In this document: piece after piece, positions 1 through 7,280 of the stretch
Layout of the letters: the number at the start of each line of letters is the position of its first letter
How positions within the stretch are numbered: the stretch's first letter is position 1
From: Microcaldota archaeon
GTDB lineage: Archaea > Micrarchaeota > Micrarchaeia > Micrarchaeales > CABMGC01
DNA length: 34,473 nucleotides
Assembly (NCBI GenBank): GCA_021801765.1
Contig: JAJYXO010000019.1
Span: forward strand, 1 to 34,473
Direction: 5' to 3'
Position numbers and translations under genes: made by a program
Notes under the pieces: model-generated
Seen by the model: only the letters and a program-made list of their open reading frames with translations
Told to the model about the DNA's origin: nothing
The model's database searches: none

Positions 1-1
1 T

Positions 2-103
2 ACTGGAGAGTTTGAAGGCCTGGGGAAGATATACAGGGGTATCAAGGATGATTTAAAGCAGGAGAAGACAAGTGCCCATAAAAGTAGGAAAAAGAAACGC
101 TGA
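2..103 (+). CDS. C-terminal end of an unidentified protein (partial)
   Basis: The frame is open from the window edge to a TGA at 101-103, giving the last 33 residues of a protein whose start lies outside. The tail is strongly basic and ends in a Lys/Arg cluster (KSRKKKR), which fits a nucleic-acid or ribosome-associated protein, but nothing in the fragment identifies a family. It runs in the same direction as the XRE-type regulator 72 bases downstream. That regulator has its own TATA-like element, so co-transcription is not required. I do not recognise the gene. Confidence 0.5.
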   Translation, partial: TGEFEGLGKIYRGIKDDLKQEKTSAHKSRKKKR

Positions 104-145
104 GGCAGGCCATATGACAAAAGTCTAATATGCATTCGTCAATAG

Positions 146-155
146 TTTATTAAAT
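146..155 (+). promoter_or_regulatory. TATA-like box for the XRE-type regulator
   Basis: An AT-rich TTTATTAAAT stretch is centred about 26 bases before the ATG at 176, the archaeal TATA-to-start spacing that gives a leaderless transcript. A GAGGT Shine-Dalgarno-like motif at 165-169 also precedes the ATG, so a longer transcript from upstream could be translated conventionally. Confidence 0.45.
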
Positions 156-175
156 CTTTAAGCAGAGGTAATAGC

Positions 176-886
176 ATGGAAGATGAATCTGATGACCTGA
201 GGAACAAGCTCAAGGAGAGGATAGCAGGAGAGATCACCCTGTCAGAGGCACCTGGAAGTTCTATGAAAAAATGGAGGGAGCTCTTTGGGGTATCTCAGGT
301 TGAGCTAGCCAGGAGCATAAAGGTTTCTACTTCTACAATAAGCGACTACGAGGGAAACAGGAGGGCAAGTCCTGGGGCTGGGATAATAAGGAGATTCATA
401 AATGCGCTCTTCACCATAGATGCACAGAAAGGCAACGAGGTGAGCAGGAATCTTGAGAAGTTCAATGCGGTGGAGAAATCGCCTTTTTATTCTATACACG
501 ATTTCTCCTCTCCGATAAGCGGTATAGATTTTTCGAGGCTTATAGACGCCAAGATAATAGCAAATCCGAATTACCTTGACAGTGTAAGGTTATTCGGATA
601 TACATTTCTGGACAGCCTTAGGGTGATACTTGAAATATCGCCAAACGAGTATCCGAAACTCTTTGGCACAACTAACGAACGTGCATTCATATTCAGCCAG
701 GTAAGCACAGGGAGATCTCCCATGGTAGTCGTAAGGGTAGCGCCAATAAAGCCGCGAGTTGTTGTGATACAGGATCTGGAGAGCGTGGACAAGCTTGCGA
801 TAAAGATATCTCAGATAGAGCACATACCTTTGTTGACGACTAAACTTACAACTGATGAAATCAGGGTTAGACTTGAAAAGGTGTGA
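176..886 (+). CDS. XRE-type helix-turn-helix transcriptional regulator
   Basis: A predicted DNA-binding regulator of 236 residues. An XRE/Cro-type helix-turn-helix occupies about residues 30-80: a first helix followed by GVSQVELARSI, a turn, and the recognition helix around STSTISDYEGNRR. The remaining 150 residues form a non-HTH domain with alternating hydrophobic segments and no obvious metal site. Its overall layout resembles the archaeal predicted-regulator family COG1709, though this assignment is from memory of the family. The ATG is supported both by a TATA-like box about 26 bases upstream and by a GAGGT motif. It is convergent with the KaiC-like gene ending at 955. Target genes cannot be told from the sequence. 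Confidence 0.8.
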   Translation: MEDESDDLRNKLKERIAGEITLSEAPGSSMKKWRELFGVSQVELARSIKVSTSTISDYEGNRRASPGAGIIRRFINALFTIDAQKGNEVSRNLEKFNAVEKSPFYSIHDFSSPISGIDFSRLIDAKIIANPNYLDSVRLFGYTFLDSLRVILEISPNEYPKLFGTTNERAFIFSQVSTGRSPMVVVRVAPIKPRVVVIQDLESVDKLAIKISQIEHIPLLTTKLTTDEIRVRLEKV

Positions 887-954
887 TACCTTTCAGCAGT
901 TAAGCATGGAATTTCCTGCGCAGGTTGTTAAGGATATGTAATTAAGGTGCTGTG

Positions 955-1704
955 CTATATCCTATCGTACTCCTCTTTTTCAGCAAGAAGTAGTATGTTT
1001 ATTCCTTCTGGGGTTATTTCATATGGCACAGTGGAGAAGCTGTGGTTGGTGCCTCTCATCTTTATCACTTCGAGCGTAGGAGTCCTTAGAGATCCGCCCT
1101 GTCCCTCACCAGTATAAAGGATTACTATTCCATCGTATATGAAGAACTCTGGCTGGAAAAGCATGCGGCTCCTCTCAGGAGACTCTATCTCCATGGTTAG
1201 AATGGCAGTTGTATTCATGCGCCTGAGCACGGAGACAAGGCTCATGGAGATGTTTCTGTACTCAAACATATCCTTTATCAGCAGCTTTATTATAGATATG
1301 GAGTCTATGACCACCCTGTTTGCTCCGGTAGATTCTAGTATTGATTCTATTTCAGTTACAAGCCTGCCGAATGTATATGAAGATCCTTGCGCATCCTTTT
1401 GTATGAATCCCCTCGTTTCCTCAGATCCATGTATTATAAGCTTGTTGTCGTCTATCAGCTGTTTCAGATCTGGTAGGCTGGAGAATGCGGCAAGGGCATT
1501 GTCTATTATCATAGTGCGCTCTTCCTCTAAAGAGAAGAGTACACCGACATTTCCGTCCTTTGCATTCTTGTAGAGATACTCTATGCTCATCAGCGTCTTT
1601 CCTGTGCCTGGTCCTCCTGCGAGTACTATCTGGTTCTTTTCAGGAATGCCCCCGTAAAGCATCTTATCCAACCCGGCTATCCCGGTTTTTACGCGATCTC
1701 GCAT
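955..1704 (-). CDS. Single-domain KaiC-like RecA-superfamily ATPase (copy A)
   Basis: A 249-residue ATPase of the archaeal RAD55/KaiC-like group (COG0467). From the ATG at 1704 it has an N-terminal TGIAGLDKMLYGG motif typical of the family, Walker A GGPGTGKT (residues 30-37), the paired catalytic glutamates in FSLEE (60-61) and Walker B VVIDS (131-135). It has one RecA domain, whereas circadian KaiC has two. A TTG lies one codon upstream; ATG is preferred. A TATA-like element at about 1730-1739 puts the transcript start almost at the ATG. A paralogue follows upstream at 1793-2506, with 88 bases between and its own TATA-like box, so they need not be one transcript. Members often work in signalling or motility regulation; the role here is unknown. 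Confidence 0.88.
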   Translation of the reverse strand: MRDRVKTGIAGLDKMLYGGIPEKNQIVLAGGPGTGKTLMSIEYLYKNAKDGNVGVLFSLEEERTMIIDNALAAFSSLPDLKQLIDDNKLIIHGSEETRGFIQKDAQGSSYTFGRLVTEIESILESTGANRVVIDSISIIKLLIKDMFEYRNISMSLVSVLRRMNTTAILTMEIESPERSRMLFQPEFFIYDGIVILYTGEGQGGSLRTPTLEVIKMRGTNHSFSTVPYEITPEGINILLLAEKEEYDRI

Positions 1705-1792
1705 CAAATCCCAATTCCATCAGAGGCAGTTTTAATTTAGATTCATGCCTTTTATACCTATCCTTTTAATGCCGGAATGAAGTTATATAAGG

Positions 1793-2506
1793 CTACCTGA
1801 ACACATTAAGGCCTTTTGAAGTTATCTCAAATGGCATGGATGAATTCCTGTGGTTAGACCTTCGCATCTTCACCACCGTAACTAGATACTGGAAGCTCCC
1901 TTCCATGTTGTATGTGCTTAGCTTTACTATTCCATCAAACATGAAGGTGCCGTAAAGTCCGTAGCCGCTATCTTTGTTATCTGATGATGTTTCTACAGTC
2001 ATTATTGTAGTTATGCCTAGGTTTCTGAAGTTGCTAACCATAGCATTTATCGCCCTTGTGAACGTCCTATCGTCTTCCTGCAGCGGCCTTAGAGGAGTAA
2101 GAGAGTCAACGACAAGGATCTGGGAGTTGTTTGCCTTTAGCATCCTGTTTATGCTTACTATGAATGCCTGCCAGTTCTCTTTTGATCTGAAAGCAGATGT
2201 GACTTCCTGCTCAGATACGTTTATCAGTTGCTTCTCTACTAGATCATCTATATCTGTAAAGAATGAGAATGCTTCCTTAACGTTTTCAAGCAGCTGGCGC
2301 CTGCCCTCCTCGAACGTTATGAAAGTGCTTGGAACGTTTACATTTGCATTCCTGTATAGCGTCTCGAATGACATAAGAGTCTTTCCTGTTCCTGCGTCCC
2401 CAGCTATGAGCATCTGGTTGCCCACAGGTATTCCACCGTAAAGCATATCATCAAGGCCGACTATACCTGTCGCAAGTTTTTTAATCCCATCTTCTTTTAC
2501 TGCCAT
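1793..2506 (-). CDS. Single-domain KaiC-like RecA-superfamily ATPase (copy B)
   Basis: A 237-residue paralogue of the gene at 955-1704 with the same order of motifs: TGIVGLDDMLYGGIP, Walker A GDAGTGKT (residues 36-43), glutamate pair in TFEEG (66-67) and Walker B VVDS (132-135). The C-terminal part (VKMRRSNHRNSSMPFEIT) lines up with VIKMRGTNHSFSTVPYEIT of the neighbour, so both come from one duplication or from the same family. Divergence is greatest between residues 75 and 120, the part that usually carries partner specificity. A TATA-like AATATTTTAA at 2532-2541 lies about 30 bases before the ATG, giving a near-leaderless transcript. The substrate is probably ATP; the partner is unknown. 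Confidence 0.88.
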   Translation of the reverse strand: MAVKEDGIKKLATGIVGLDDMLYGGIPVGNQMLIAGDAGTGKTLMSFETLYRNANVNVPSTFITFEEGRRQLLENVKEAFSFFTDIDDLVEKQLINVSEQEVTSAFRSKENWQAFIVSINRMLKANNSQILVVDSLTPLRPLQEDDRTFTRAINAMVSNFRNLGITTIMTVETSSDNKDSGYGLYGTFMFDGIVKLSTYNMEGSFQYLVTVVKMRRSNHRNSSMPFEITSKGLNVFR

Positions 2507-2584
2507 TGTAATCCATAAATTAGATGCAGGTTAATATTTTAAAGCTATCGCAAGTAAGAGTTGGTGCTTTAACATGTAGAAGTT

Positions 2585-3286
2585 TCAAGCAAGCTTGACT
2601 ACGTCCATACTATTGTATTCTAAAACTATAAAGCAACTCCCGCCGCGCGGGTTGCGCGATGCATGTTCGATGCCTTTTATATTGCCTTTTACTAGAAATA
2701 TGGGTGACGTTTCGAGCGCCACAATCTCTTCGTTATCTGAAGTGCCAATAAAAAGGGAGCTTAGATAATACTCTCTTGGGAACCATCTCCATCCGTCCAT
2801 ATATCCGCACTGTAGGGTCTCTTTTGCTCTCTTTAAGCCTAAGGACATTGAAATTTCTGAAAAGCTTTTACTGGTACCACCGTGGTAGTATATTTTGTCT
2901 ATTTGCCTGAAAGACAATGAGGTTGCCAGGGCCAAGGATGGCTTGTTGTTCTTGCGTATAAGCAATCGGATAACCTTGCTTCTAGATATCCCCATTGCTT
3001 TTAAGGTGAGTAGCCTGCCTATCCCTCTCCTCCTATGACTTATATGAACGCGCAGACCTTCGAGCCAGGCAAAATCCTTGAAAACCCTGACATGTATTAT
3101 TCCTACTATCCTGCCATCTATTACAGCTTTTAGGAAAACGCCGCTTTCCATCCATTCATCGAATATATCCTTAATATAATCTGCATGCCCTGAGGCAGTC
3201 TCTGCCATGCTGACTACCTCAACCTTGTCACTTTTCAACATTCTTAAGATTTCCATAATATTCGCAACCTGGCATTTATTTTGCAT
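2585..3286 (-). CDS. GNAT-family N-acetyltransferase with extra C-terminal region
   Basis: Predicted acetyl-CoA-dependent acetyltransferase of 233 residues. The GNAT core is at about residues 20-130: a beta strand with GIIHVRVF, LEGLRVHISH, then the acetyl-CoA-binding motif A RRRGIGRLL (85-93), followed by a strand-helix with NNKPSLALATSLSFR. Residues 140-233 form a second region I do not recognise, containing a WRWFP aromatic patch that may shape the acceptor site. A TATA-like AAATATATTT at 3303-3312 predicts a transcript start near 3280, inside the longest frame. The real start may therefore be Met11 (3256). It lies 67 bases downstream of the stalk-like repeat operon on the same strand and could be partly co-transcribed with it. 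Acceptor substrate unknown. Confidence 0.78.
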   Translation of the reverse strand: MQNKCQVANIMEILRMLKSDKVEVVSMAETASGHADYIKDIFDEWMESGVFLKAVIDGRIVGIIHVRVFKDFAWLEGLRVHISHRRRGIGRLLTLKAMGISRSKVIRLLIRKNNKPSLALATSLSFRQIDKIYYHGGTSKSFSEISMSLGLKRAKETLQCGYMDGWRWFPREYYLSSLFIGTSDNEEIVALETSPIFLVKGNIKGIEHASRNPRGGSCFIVLEYNSMDVVKLA

Positions 3287-3353
3287 ATCGGTAAATTTTG
3301 TAAAATATATTTGGATTTGGCTCTTGTTGTATTTTAGCGAAATCGCAATAGGA

Positions 3354-4274
3354 TCAAACGAATTGTGCTATTGCATATCCTGCCAATGATTCATCGTAGG
3401 GTATCCCAATTATCTCAAGCAGCTTGGTTATAATTTGGATGGTCGGCTCCTTTCCCAATGACTTTATGTATGCTATAGGAGGCACATATGAAAGCGCAGT
3501 GTTGCCGTAGTTGAAGGATTTTATGTATGAGAGCATCTCATCATTTCTGGCTATGCCTATTGAGCTTACAAGATTTGCTATGCCTGCAAGAAAACTTTCC
3601 TCGCCTTCGATGTTTATGTCCCTTCCTGCATATACTAGCGTACCTACAGCTGCAAGATAAGGTATGAATCCTTTGTTTATGTAGTTATTTATATCGCCTT
3701 TCTCGAATGTCCTGTTCAGCTCCATCAGCATGAACTTTGCCATCATGTCTGATGCGGGCTTTAGGGATGCGTCGAGATCCTGCTGCATCGCACTAACCTT
3801 TGTTCCATTTGTGAGCTCCGCGTCAAGCGCCATGACCCCACGCGCTATATGTTCATCAGGTTCCACGCCTATTGCCTTTACCGCCTTCATTAAATTTTCC
3901 AAGCTGTCGCTCTTCCTAGACACGCGCAGGAAGTATAGCGCGGGGGCATAAACCACGCTTGCTTTGAATTTCAGTGATGATGCGAAGGAGAGCATGCGAT
4001 GATCAGGAGTGATGCCTGCCTCGTGCAGTATGTTTGCAAGTTTTCCTTCTTCAGGCTCCTTGCCCTCGAATGCCAGCATCACCGCAGCGCCTATGTAGGG
4101 CGACATCTCTTTCTGCAGTCTTCTGCCCTCTATCTTTATCGCGAAGCGCATAAGTAGGCTTTCTTTTCTCGTCTCCTCGTCTATGGTCTTGCCGATTATT
4201 CTGACCATCAGCCTTGCAATGTTGACTATAACTTCAGATATCTCATTCTTCCAATCAGTATTAATTTCCTGCAT
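3354..4274 (-). CDS. Tandem P1/L12-N-terminal-domain-like repeat protein (4 units), gene D
   Basis: A 306-residue soluble, mostly helical protein, last gene of a four-gene operon. It holds four units of about 45 residues at roughly 58-101, 106-150, 204-254 and 261-305. Each unit reads Y(V/I), hydrophobic helix, G(K/R), hydrophobic helix, G-hydrophobic-x-(P)-D/E, helix. The last unit (SYVPPIAYIKSLGKEP...) aligns without gaps to the dimerisation domain of archaeal ribosomal stalk protein P1/L12 as I remember it (YVYAALLLHSVGKEI...). Units come in pairs, each pair preceded by a helical linker of about 50 residues (second linker includes LMELNRTFE). The Ala-rich hinge and acidic tail of a true stalk protein are missing. 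Its start overlaps the end of the gene upstream by 14 bases. Function unknown; a stalk-base mimic or a scaffold are inferences. Confidence 0.75.
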   Translation of the reverse strand: MQEINTDWKNEISEVIVNIARLMVRIIGKTIDEETRKESLLMRFAIKIEGRRLQKEMSPYIGAAVMLAFEGKEPEEGKLANILHEAGITPDHRMLSFASSLKFKASVVYAPALYFLRVSRKSDSLENLMKAVKAIGVEPDEHIARGVMALDAELTNGTKVSAMQQDLDASLKPASDMMAKFMLMELNRTFEKGDINNYINKGFIPYLAAVGTLVYAGRDINIEGEESFLAGIANLVSSIGIARNDEMLSYIKSFNYGNTALSYVPPIAYIKSLGKEPTIQIITKLLEIIGIPYDESLAGYAIAQFV

Positions 4275-5235
4275 TGCTTACACCTATTCCAGTAAACGTG
4301 AGCACATAGCCAATCATCGCAATGTCAGGATATATACCCATCGCATGGACTACCTTGGTGATATTCTCCACAGTTGGTTTTTTGCCCACTGAGCCTATAA
4401 AATATGCCGCGCTAACGTAGATAGCCGGGGCAGTGCCGTAGTTAAGTGTTAGCACGAAGTCGACGACTTCTTTGTCTGGAGTTACGCCTATGGACTTCAC
4501 CATTTCAAGCATGCCATTTACATTGAGTGTTCCGTCATTTTTAATGTCCTTGCCTATGAAGGCAAGCGCACCTACAGCTGCAAGATAGTAAAGAAATCCT
4601 TTCCGCATATAAATCATCACGTTACTTACCTCGAAAGTTCTGTGGAGCTCTGCTATCAGCAGCCTACCTGTCGCTGCGGCAGAGTCAATCATCCCTTTGT
4701 TGAGTTGCTCGTAAATGGATTTGTTTACTTTTGGCTCAATTTTTCCGGATTCGAGGTCGATTGTATGCCTTGCGATGGATTCATCAGGCTCTGCGCCCAT
4801 GGCTTTTACCACTTTCAGAATGTTATCTATAGTAACTTCTTTATCGCAGACGCGGAGATAGTAAAGCGCAGGCGAGTATGCTATGGTGGATTTGAATTTC
4901 AGTGAGTCCACCATCTTAAGCATGTTCTCGCTTGGGTTTATACCTAAGGATTCAAGCACACGCGTCACTGTTTTGCGGTTCACTTCTATGCCATTTAGAG
5001 CGAGCATTATTGAGCATGATATATAGGGCAATGCAGCGTGCTGCACCATGTTTCCGAAGATGCGTATGACTACCTTCTCGAGTACATTGGCGTTTTCCAT
5101 TACTCTACTTATGTCTTCACTTATAAGCTTGGCCATCAAGGTGGCTACTTTAGTTATTGCCACTGTGAATTTTGCAATCTCCTCGTCGGGGCTTTCTGGC
5201 TCCCTTGCTGCTGCGTTTGCTTCATCTGCACCCAT
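4261..5235 (-). CDS. Tandem P1/L12-N-terminal-domain-like repeat protein (4 units), gene C
   Basis: A 324-residue paralogue of genes B and D. Units lie at about residues 68-112, 117-161, 213-265 and 270-315. Unit 4 (YVSAAYFIGSVGKKP, then VENITKVV) is one of the closest to the stalk P1 dimerisation domain. The third unit carries an insertion after GKD (IKNDGTLNVN), as in gene D. The N-terminus is charged (MGADEANAAAREPESPDEE), followed by a helical segment (FTVAITKVATLMAKLI) that recurs in the other members. The linker before the second pair has RLLIAELHRTFE, matching LMELNRTFE and LIMELDRTSE in the paralogues. It starts 2 bases after the stop of gene B, so translation is probably coupled. No catalytic motif, Cys pair or membrane segment is evident. 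I do not know its function. Confidence 0.75.
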   Translation of the reverse strand: MGADEANAAAREPESPDEEIAKFTVAITKVATLMAKLISEDISRVMENANVLEKVVIRIFGNMVQHAALPYISCSIMLALNGIEVNRKTVTRVLESLGINPSENMLKMVDSLKFKSTIAYSPALYYLRVCDKEVTIDNILKVVKAMGAEPDESIARHTIDLESGKIEPKVNKSIYEQLNKGMIDSAAATGRLLIAELHRTFEVSNVMIYMRKGFLYYLAAVGALAFIGKDIKNDGTLNVNGMLEMVKSIGVTPDKEVVDFVLTLNYGTAPAIYVSAAYFIGSVGKKPTVENITKVVHAMGIYPDIAMIGYVLTFTGIGVSNAGN

Positions 5236-5237
5236 TG

Positions 5238-6164
5238 CTATACCCCATATTCGGAAAGTATAAAGTCTATAAGAGAGTCATCAGGTTCCATGCCCATGGC
5301 GCGCGCTACAGAGGACATACTGGCCGCGCTTATGGGCCTTCCGGAAGATTTTATGAAGTATAATATAGTTACATATGAGATGTCGAGATTGCCATAGTTT
5401 AGCGTTGCGATGTAATCCTGCATTGCCTGGTCTGCAGGCAGGCCTAGGGCGCTTATAACCCTGCCTACGCTTTCCTCGTTAATCTGCTTCCCCTTGCCAA
5501 GGAAGAACATCACTCCTGAAGCCACTATGTATGGAAGGAAACCAGCTTTTATCTTTTCTTCTATGTCTGCTGCCTCTGATGTCCTATCAAGTTCCATTAT
5601 AAGCATCTTAGATATCATGGCAGCTGCAGAAGAAGCCATCTCTTTTATTTCTGGAGGCAACGCGCCGCTCCCATTTGATGAGTTATGGTAATAATCCAAT
5701 GCAGCTAAAGCAGAAGCAGTATCTGGTGTTATGCCCATAGATTCCAGGATTTTATCCAGCCTTTCGGCGGTAGGCTCTACTTTGGATATTAGCGAGAGAT
5801 ATATAGTAGGTATGTATGCTATTTCATTTCCTATGCTCACAGATCCTACTATATCCATCAACCTCTGGTCAGGCTTTATGTTCACTGCACCAAGCATCCG
5901 AGATATGACACCTGTGTCTGGCTTCATGCCCAAAAAGGCAAGGGAGGTTACTCCTGCCACATAAGGCGTAAGCTCTGCGACAACGTTGCCTTTAGAAGCT
6001 GCAAGGCTAATTTTGTATACGAATCCCTTGGAATCTATGGCTTTCTTTACCGAGAGTGCTATAATACCTATGGAGAGGTTCATAACTTCTGAGATCAGAC
6101 TTAGCAGAGTTTCCTTCCAGTTTTTTGTATGATCGAAGTCCATGCAATCCGCTAAAATAGTCAT
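5238..6164 (-). CDS. Tandem P1/L12-N-terminal-domain-like repeat protein (4 units), gene B
   Basis: A 308-residue paralogue with units at about residues 65-108, 115-157, 209-255 and 262-306. The fourth unit (SYVTILYFIKSSGRPI ... GMEPDDS) is the clearest match to the archaeal P1/L12 N-terminal domain: the Gly at the helix1-helix2 turn, the following basic residue, and the G-x-E-P-D/E-D/E before helix 3 all align without a gap. Unit 2 is shorter and less regular. A low-complexity Asn/Ser/Gly stretch (NSSNGSG, 161-167) separates the two pairs. It overlaps gene A by 4 bases (ATGA), a typical coupled arrangement. The protein lacks the acidic factor-binding tail of stalk proteins, so direct recruitment of elongation factors by this protein is unlikely. 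Confidence 0.75.
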   Translation of the reverse strand: MTILADCMDFDHTKNWKETLLSLISEVMNLSIGIIALSVKKAIDSKGFVYKISLAASKGNVVAELTPYVAGVTSLAFLGMKPDTGVISRMLGAVNIKPDQRLMDIVGSVSIGNEIAYIPTIYLSLISKVEPTAERLDKILESMGITPDTASALAALDYYHNSSNGSGALPPEIKEMASSAAAMISKMLIMELDRTSEAADIEEKIKAGFLPYIVASGVMFFLGKGKQINEESVGRVISALGLPADQAMQDYIATLNYGNLDISYVTILYFIKSSGRPISAASMSSVARAMGMEPDDSLIDFILSEYGV

Positions 6165-6700
6165 AATGTTGCATTCTTATACAACCTGTACAGAGTTATT
6201 GCATAGCCTGCCAACGTTGCATCAGGGTGCACGTCAAGGGCCCTCACCACCTCTATAAGCGATTCTACAGTTGGTTCCCTGCCATTTACCACTATAAGGT
6301 AGAGTGCGGATGCATATACAAGGCTGTTTTTAATGTGAAGGCTGGCCAGGTTTGAAAGTATCATGTTGTCAGGTATTGCGCCTGTTGCCTCTACCAGCCT
6401 GCTTACGCTCTCCATGTCAACATCTCTTCCGGAGAAATCCAACACGTTTATAGCAGCAATATATGGCACTATTGTACGTGTTTCGTAATTTTTAATTCTT
6501 TCATCTGCAAATATCCTGGATGTCTCTCTTAAGGCTATTTTCTCAATGAGCACCACGAGTGCTTTTATGACATCCTCAAGGATTTTCTGCGCAGCTGGCG
6601 CCTGTGCCGATGTCTGCGAAGCTGCATCCCCTTCTGACATTAAACCCGAATAAGATATGCATGGCTCATCAATAAAAACCTTCCCGGATGTGTTATGCAT
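6161..6700 (-). CDS. P1/L12-N-terminal-domain-like repeat protein (2 units), gene A
   Basis: The first gene of the operon encodes 179 residues, half the length of the other three: one helical linker (about 38-75) and one pair of units at about 78-120 and 127-171. It therefore looks like the elementary module that is doubled in genes B, C and D. Unit 2 (LVYASALYLIVVNGREP, then TVESLIEVV) closely matches unit 2 and unit 4 of the others. The N-terminal 37 residues are Ser/Ala/Gln-rich and probably disordered. The ATG at 6700 lies about 27 bases from a TATA-like palindrome (6721-6734), which supports a leaderless start there. Met21 (6640) is the alternative. Divergent from pyrophosphatase. Function not known. 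Confidence 0.75.
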   Translation of the reverse strand: MHNTSGKVFIDEPCISYSGLMSEGDAASQTSAQAPAAQKILEDVIKALVVLIEKIALRETSRIFADERIKNYETRTIVPYIAAINVLDFSGRDVDMESVSRLVEATGAIPDNMILSNLASLHIKNSLVYASALYLIVVNGREPTVESLIEVVRALDVHPDATLAGYAITLYRLYKNATL

Positions 6701-6720
6701 AGCGCTGAATGCCTTTTGGG

Positions 6721-6734
6721 AATAATTAATAATC
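6721..6734. promoter_or_regulatory. Shared divergent TATA region between the repeat operon and ppa
   Basis: AATAATTAATAATC is close to palindromic and lies about 27 bases from the operon ATG at 6700 and about 35 bases from the ppa ATG at 6763. The same AT-rich block can thus position RNA polymerase in both directions, with a leaderless transcript to the left and a leader of about 8 bases to the right. The whole intergenic space is only 62 bases, leaving little room for separate promoters. Confidence 0.5.
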
Positions 6735-6762
6735 TTTTCCGCTATCTATATCTGTTGGTTCC

Positions 6763-7278
6763 ATGGATACAGGGAAGGATGCGCCTAAGGTAGTTAATGC
6801 GATAATAGAGATATCTAAAGGAGGAGGCGTGAAATATGAGTATGATAAGAAGGAGGGTATGATAAAGGTTGACAGGATACTGCATACATCAATGGTATAC
6901 CCATTTAACTATGGTTTCGTGCCAGGCACGCTGAGTGAGGACGGAGACCCCATAGATATAATGGTAATAAGCTCTGCCTCTTTTGTTCCTGGATCATTCC
7001 TGCAGGCAAGACCAATAGGAGTTTTGCTAATGAAGGACGAGGAAGGAGTGGATACGAAAGTTATGGCAGTGCCAATGCCGAAGGTAGACCCTGACTTCAA
7101 GGAAGTGTCGGATATCAAGGACTTGAATGGCCACACTAAGAGCATGATAGCACACTTCTTCTCATACTACAAGAGCATAGAACCAGGTAAATGGGCAGAG
7201 GTTGGAGGATGGGAAGGGAGCCAGAAAGCCCATGAGTACATAACAACTGCAGTAGAAAAGGCGAATGGCCAGAAGTAA
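6763..7278 (+). CDS. ppa: Inorganic pyrophosphatase, family I
   Basis: Cytoplasmic hydrolase that splits pyrophosphate to two phosphates and pulls biosynthetic reactions, including aminoacyl-tRNA and nucleic-acid synthesis, forward. It has 171 residues, the usual length for soluble bacterial and archaeal family I enzymes. Visible active-site elements are EIS near residue 16, KYEYDKK (24-30), R38 in VDRIL, YPFNYGFVPGT (46-56), the signature EDGDPIDIMV starting at residue 59, the Asp-rich PKVDPDF and DIKDL stretches, and a C-terminal HFFSYYK. All metal- and phosphate-binding residues expected for the family appear present. Divergent from the stalk-like repeat operon and convergent with the LamG gene at 7281, only 2 bases away. 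Confidence 0.95.
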   Translation: MDTGKDAPKVVNAIIEISKGGGVKYEYDKKEGMIKVDRILHTSMVYPFNYGFVPGTLSEDGDPIDIMVISSASFVPGSFLQARPIGVLLMKDEEGVDTKVMAVPMPKVDPDFKEVSDIKDLNGHTKSMIAHFFSYYKSIEPGKWAEVGGWEGSQKAHEYITTAVEKANGQK

Positions 7279-7280
7279 CA

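Larger units (their letters stand above)
3360..6469 (-). repeat. Array of 14 stalk-P1-like protein repeat units across four genes
   Basis: Reading the four products together gives 14 units of 43-53 residues (2+4+4+4), in seven pairs, each pair behind a helical linker of about 50 residues. Shared positions are Y(V/I) at the start, G(K/R) near position 12-13, a hydrophobic heptad-like helix, then G followed by P-D/E near position 28-32. Repeats are diverged at the DNA level, so they are visible in protein rather than as nucleotide repeats. Unit 4 of each long protein resembles unit 4 of the others more than its own unit 1, which suggests that pairing or doubling came before gene duplication. 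Confidence 0.7.

Noticed and set aside
887-954. Possible terminator hairpin CCTGCGCAGG between convergent genes
   Set aside because: The palindrome is short, has no loop and no T-run, so I cannot support a terminator.
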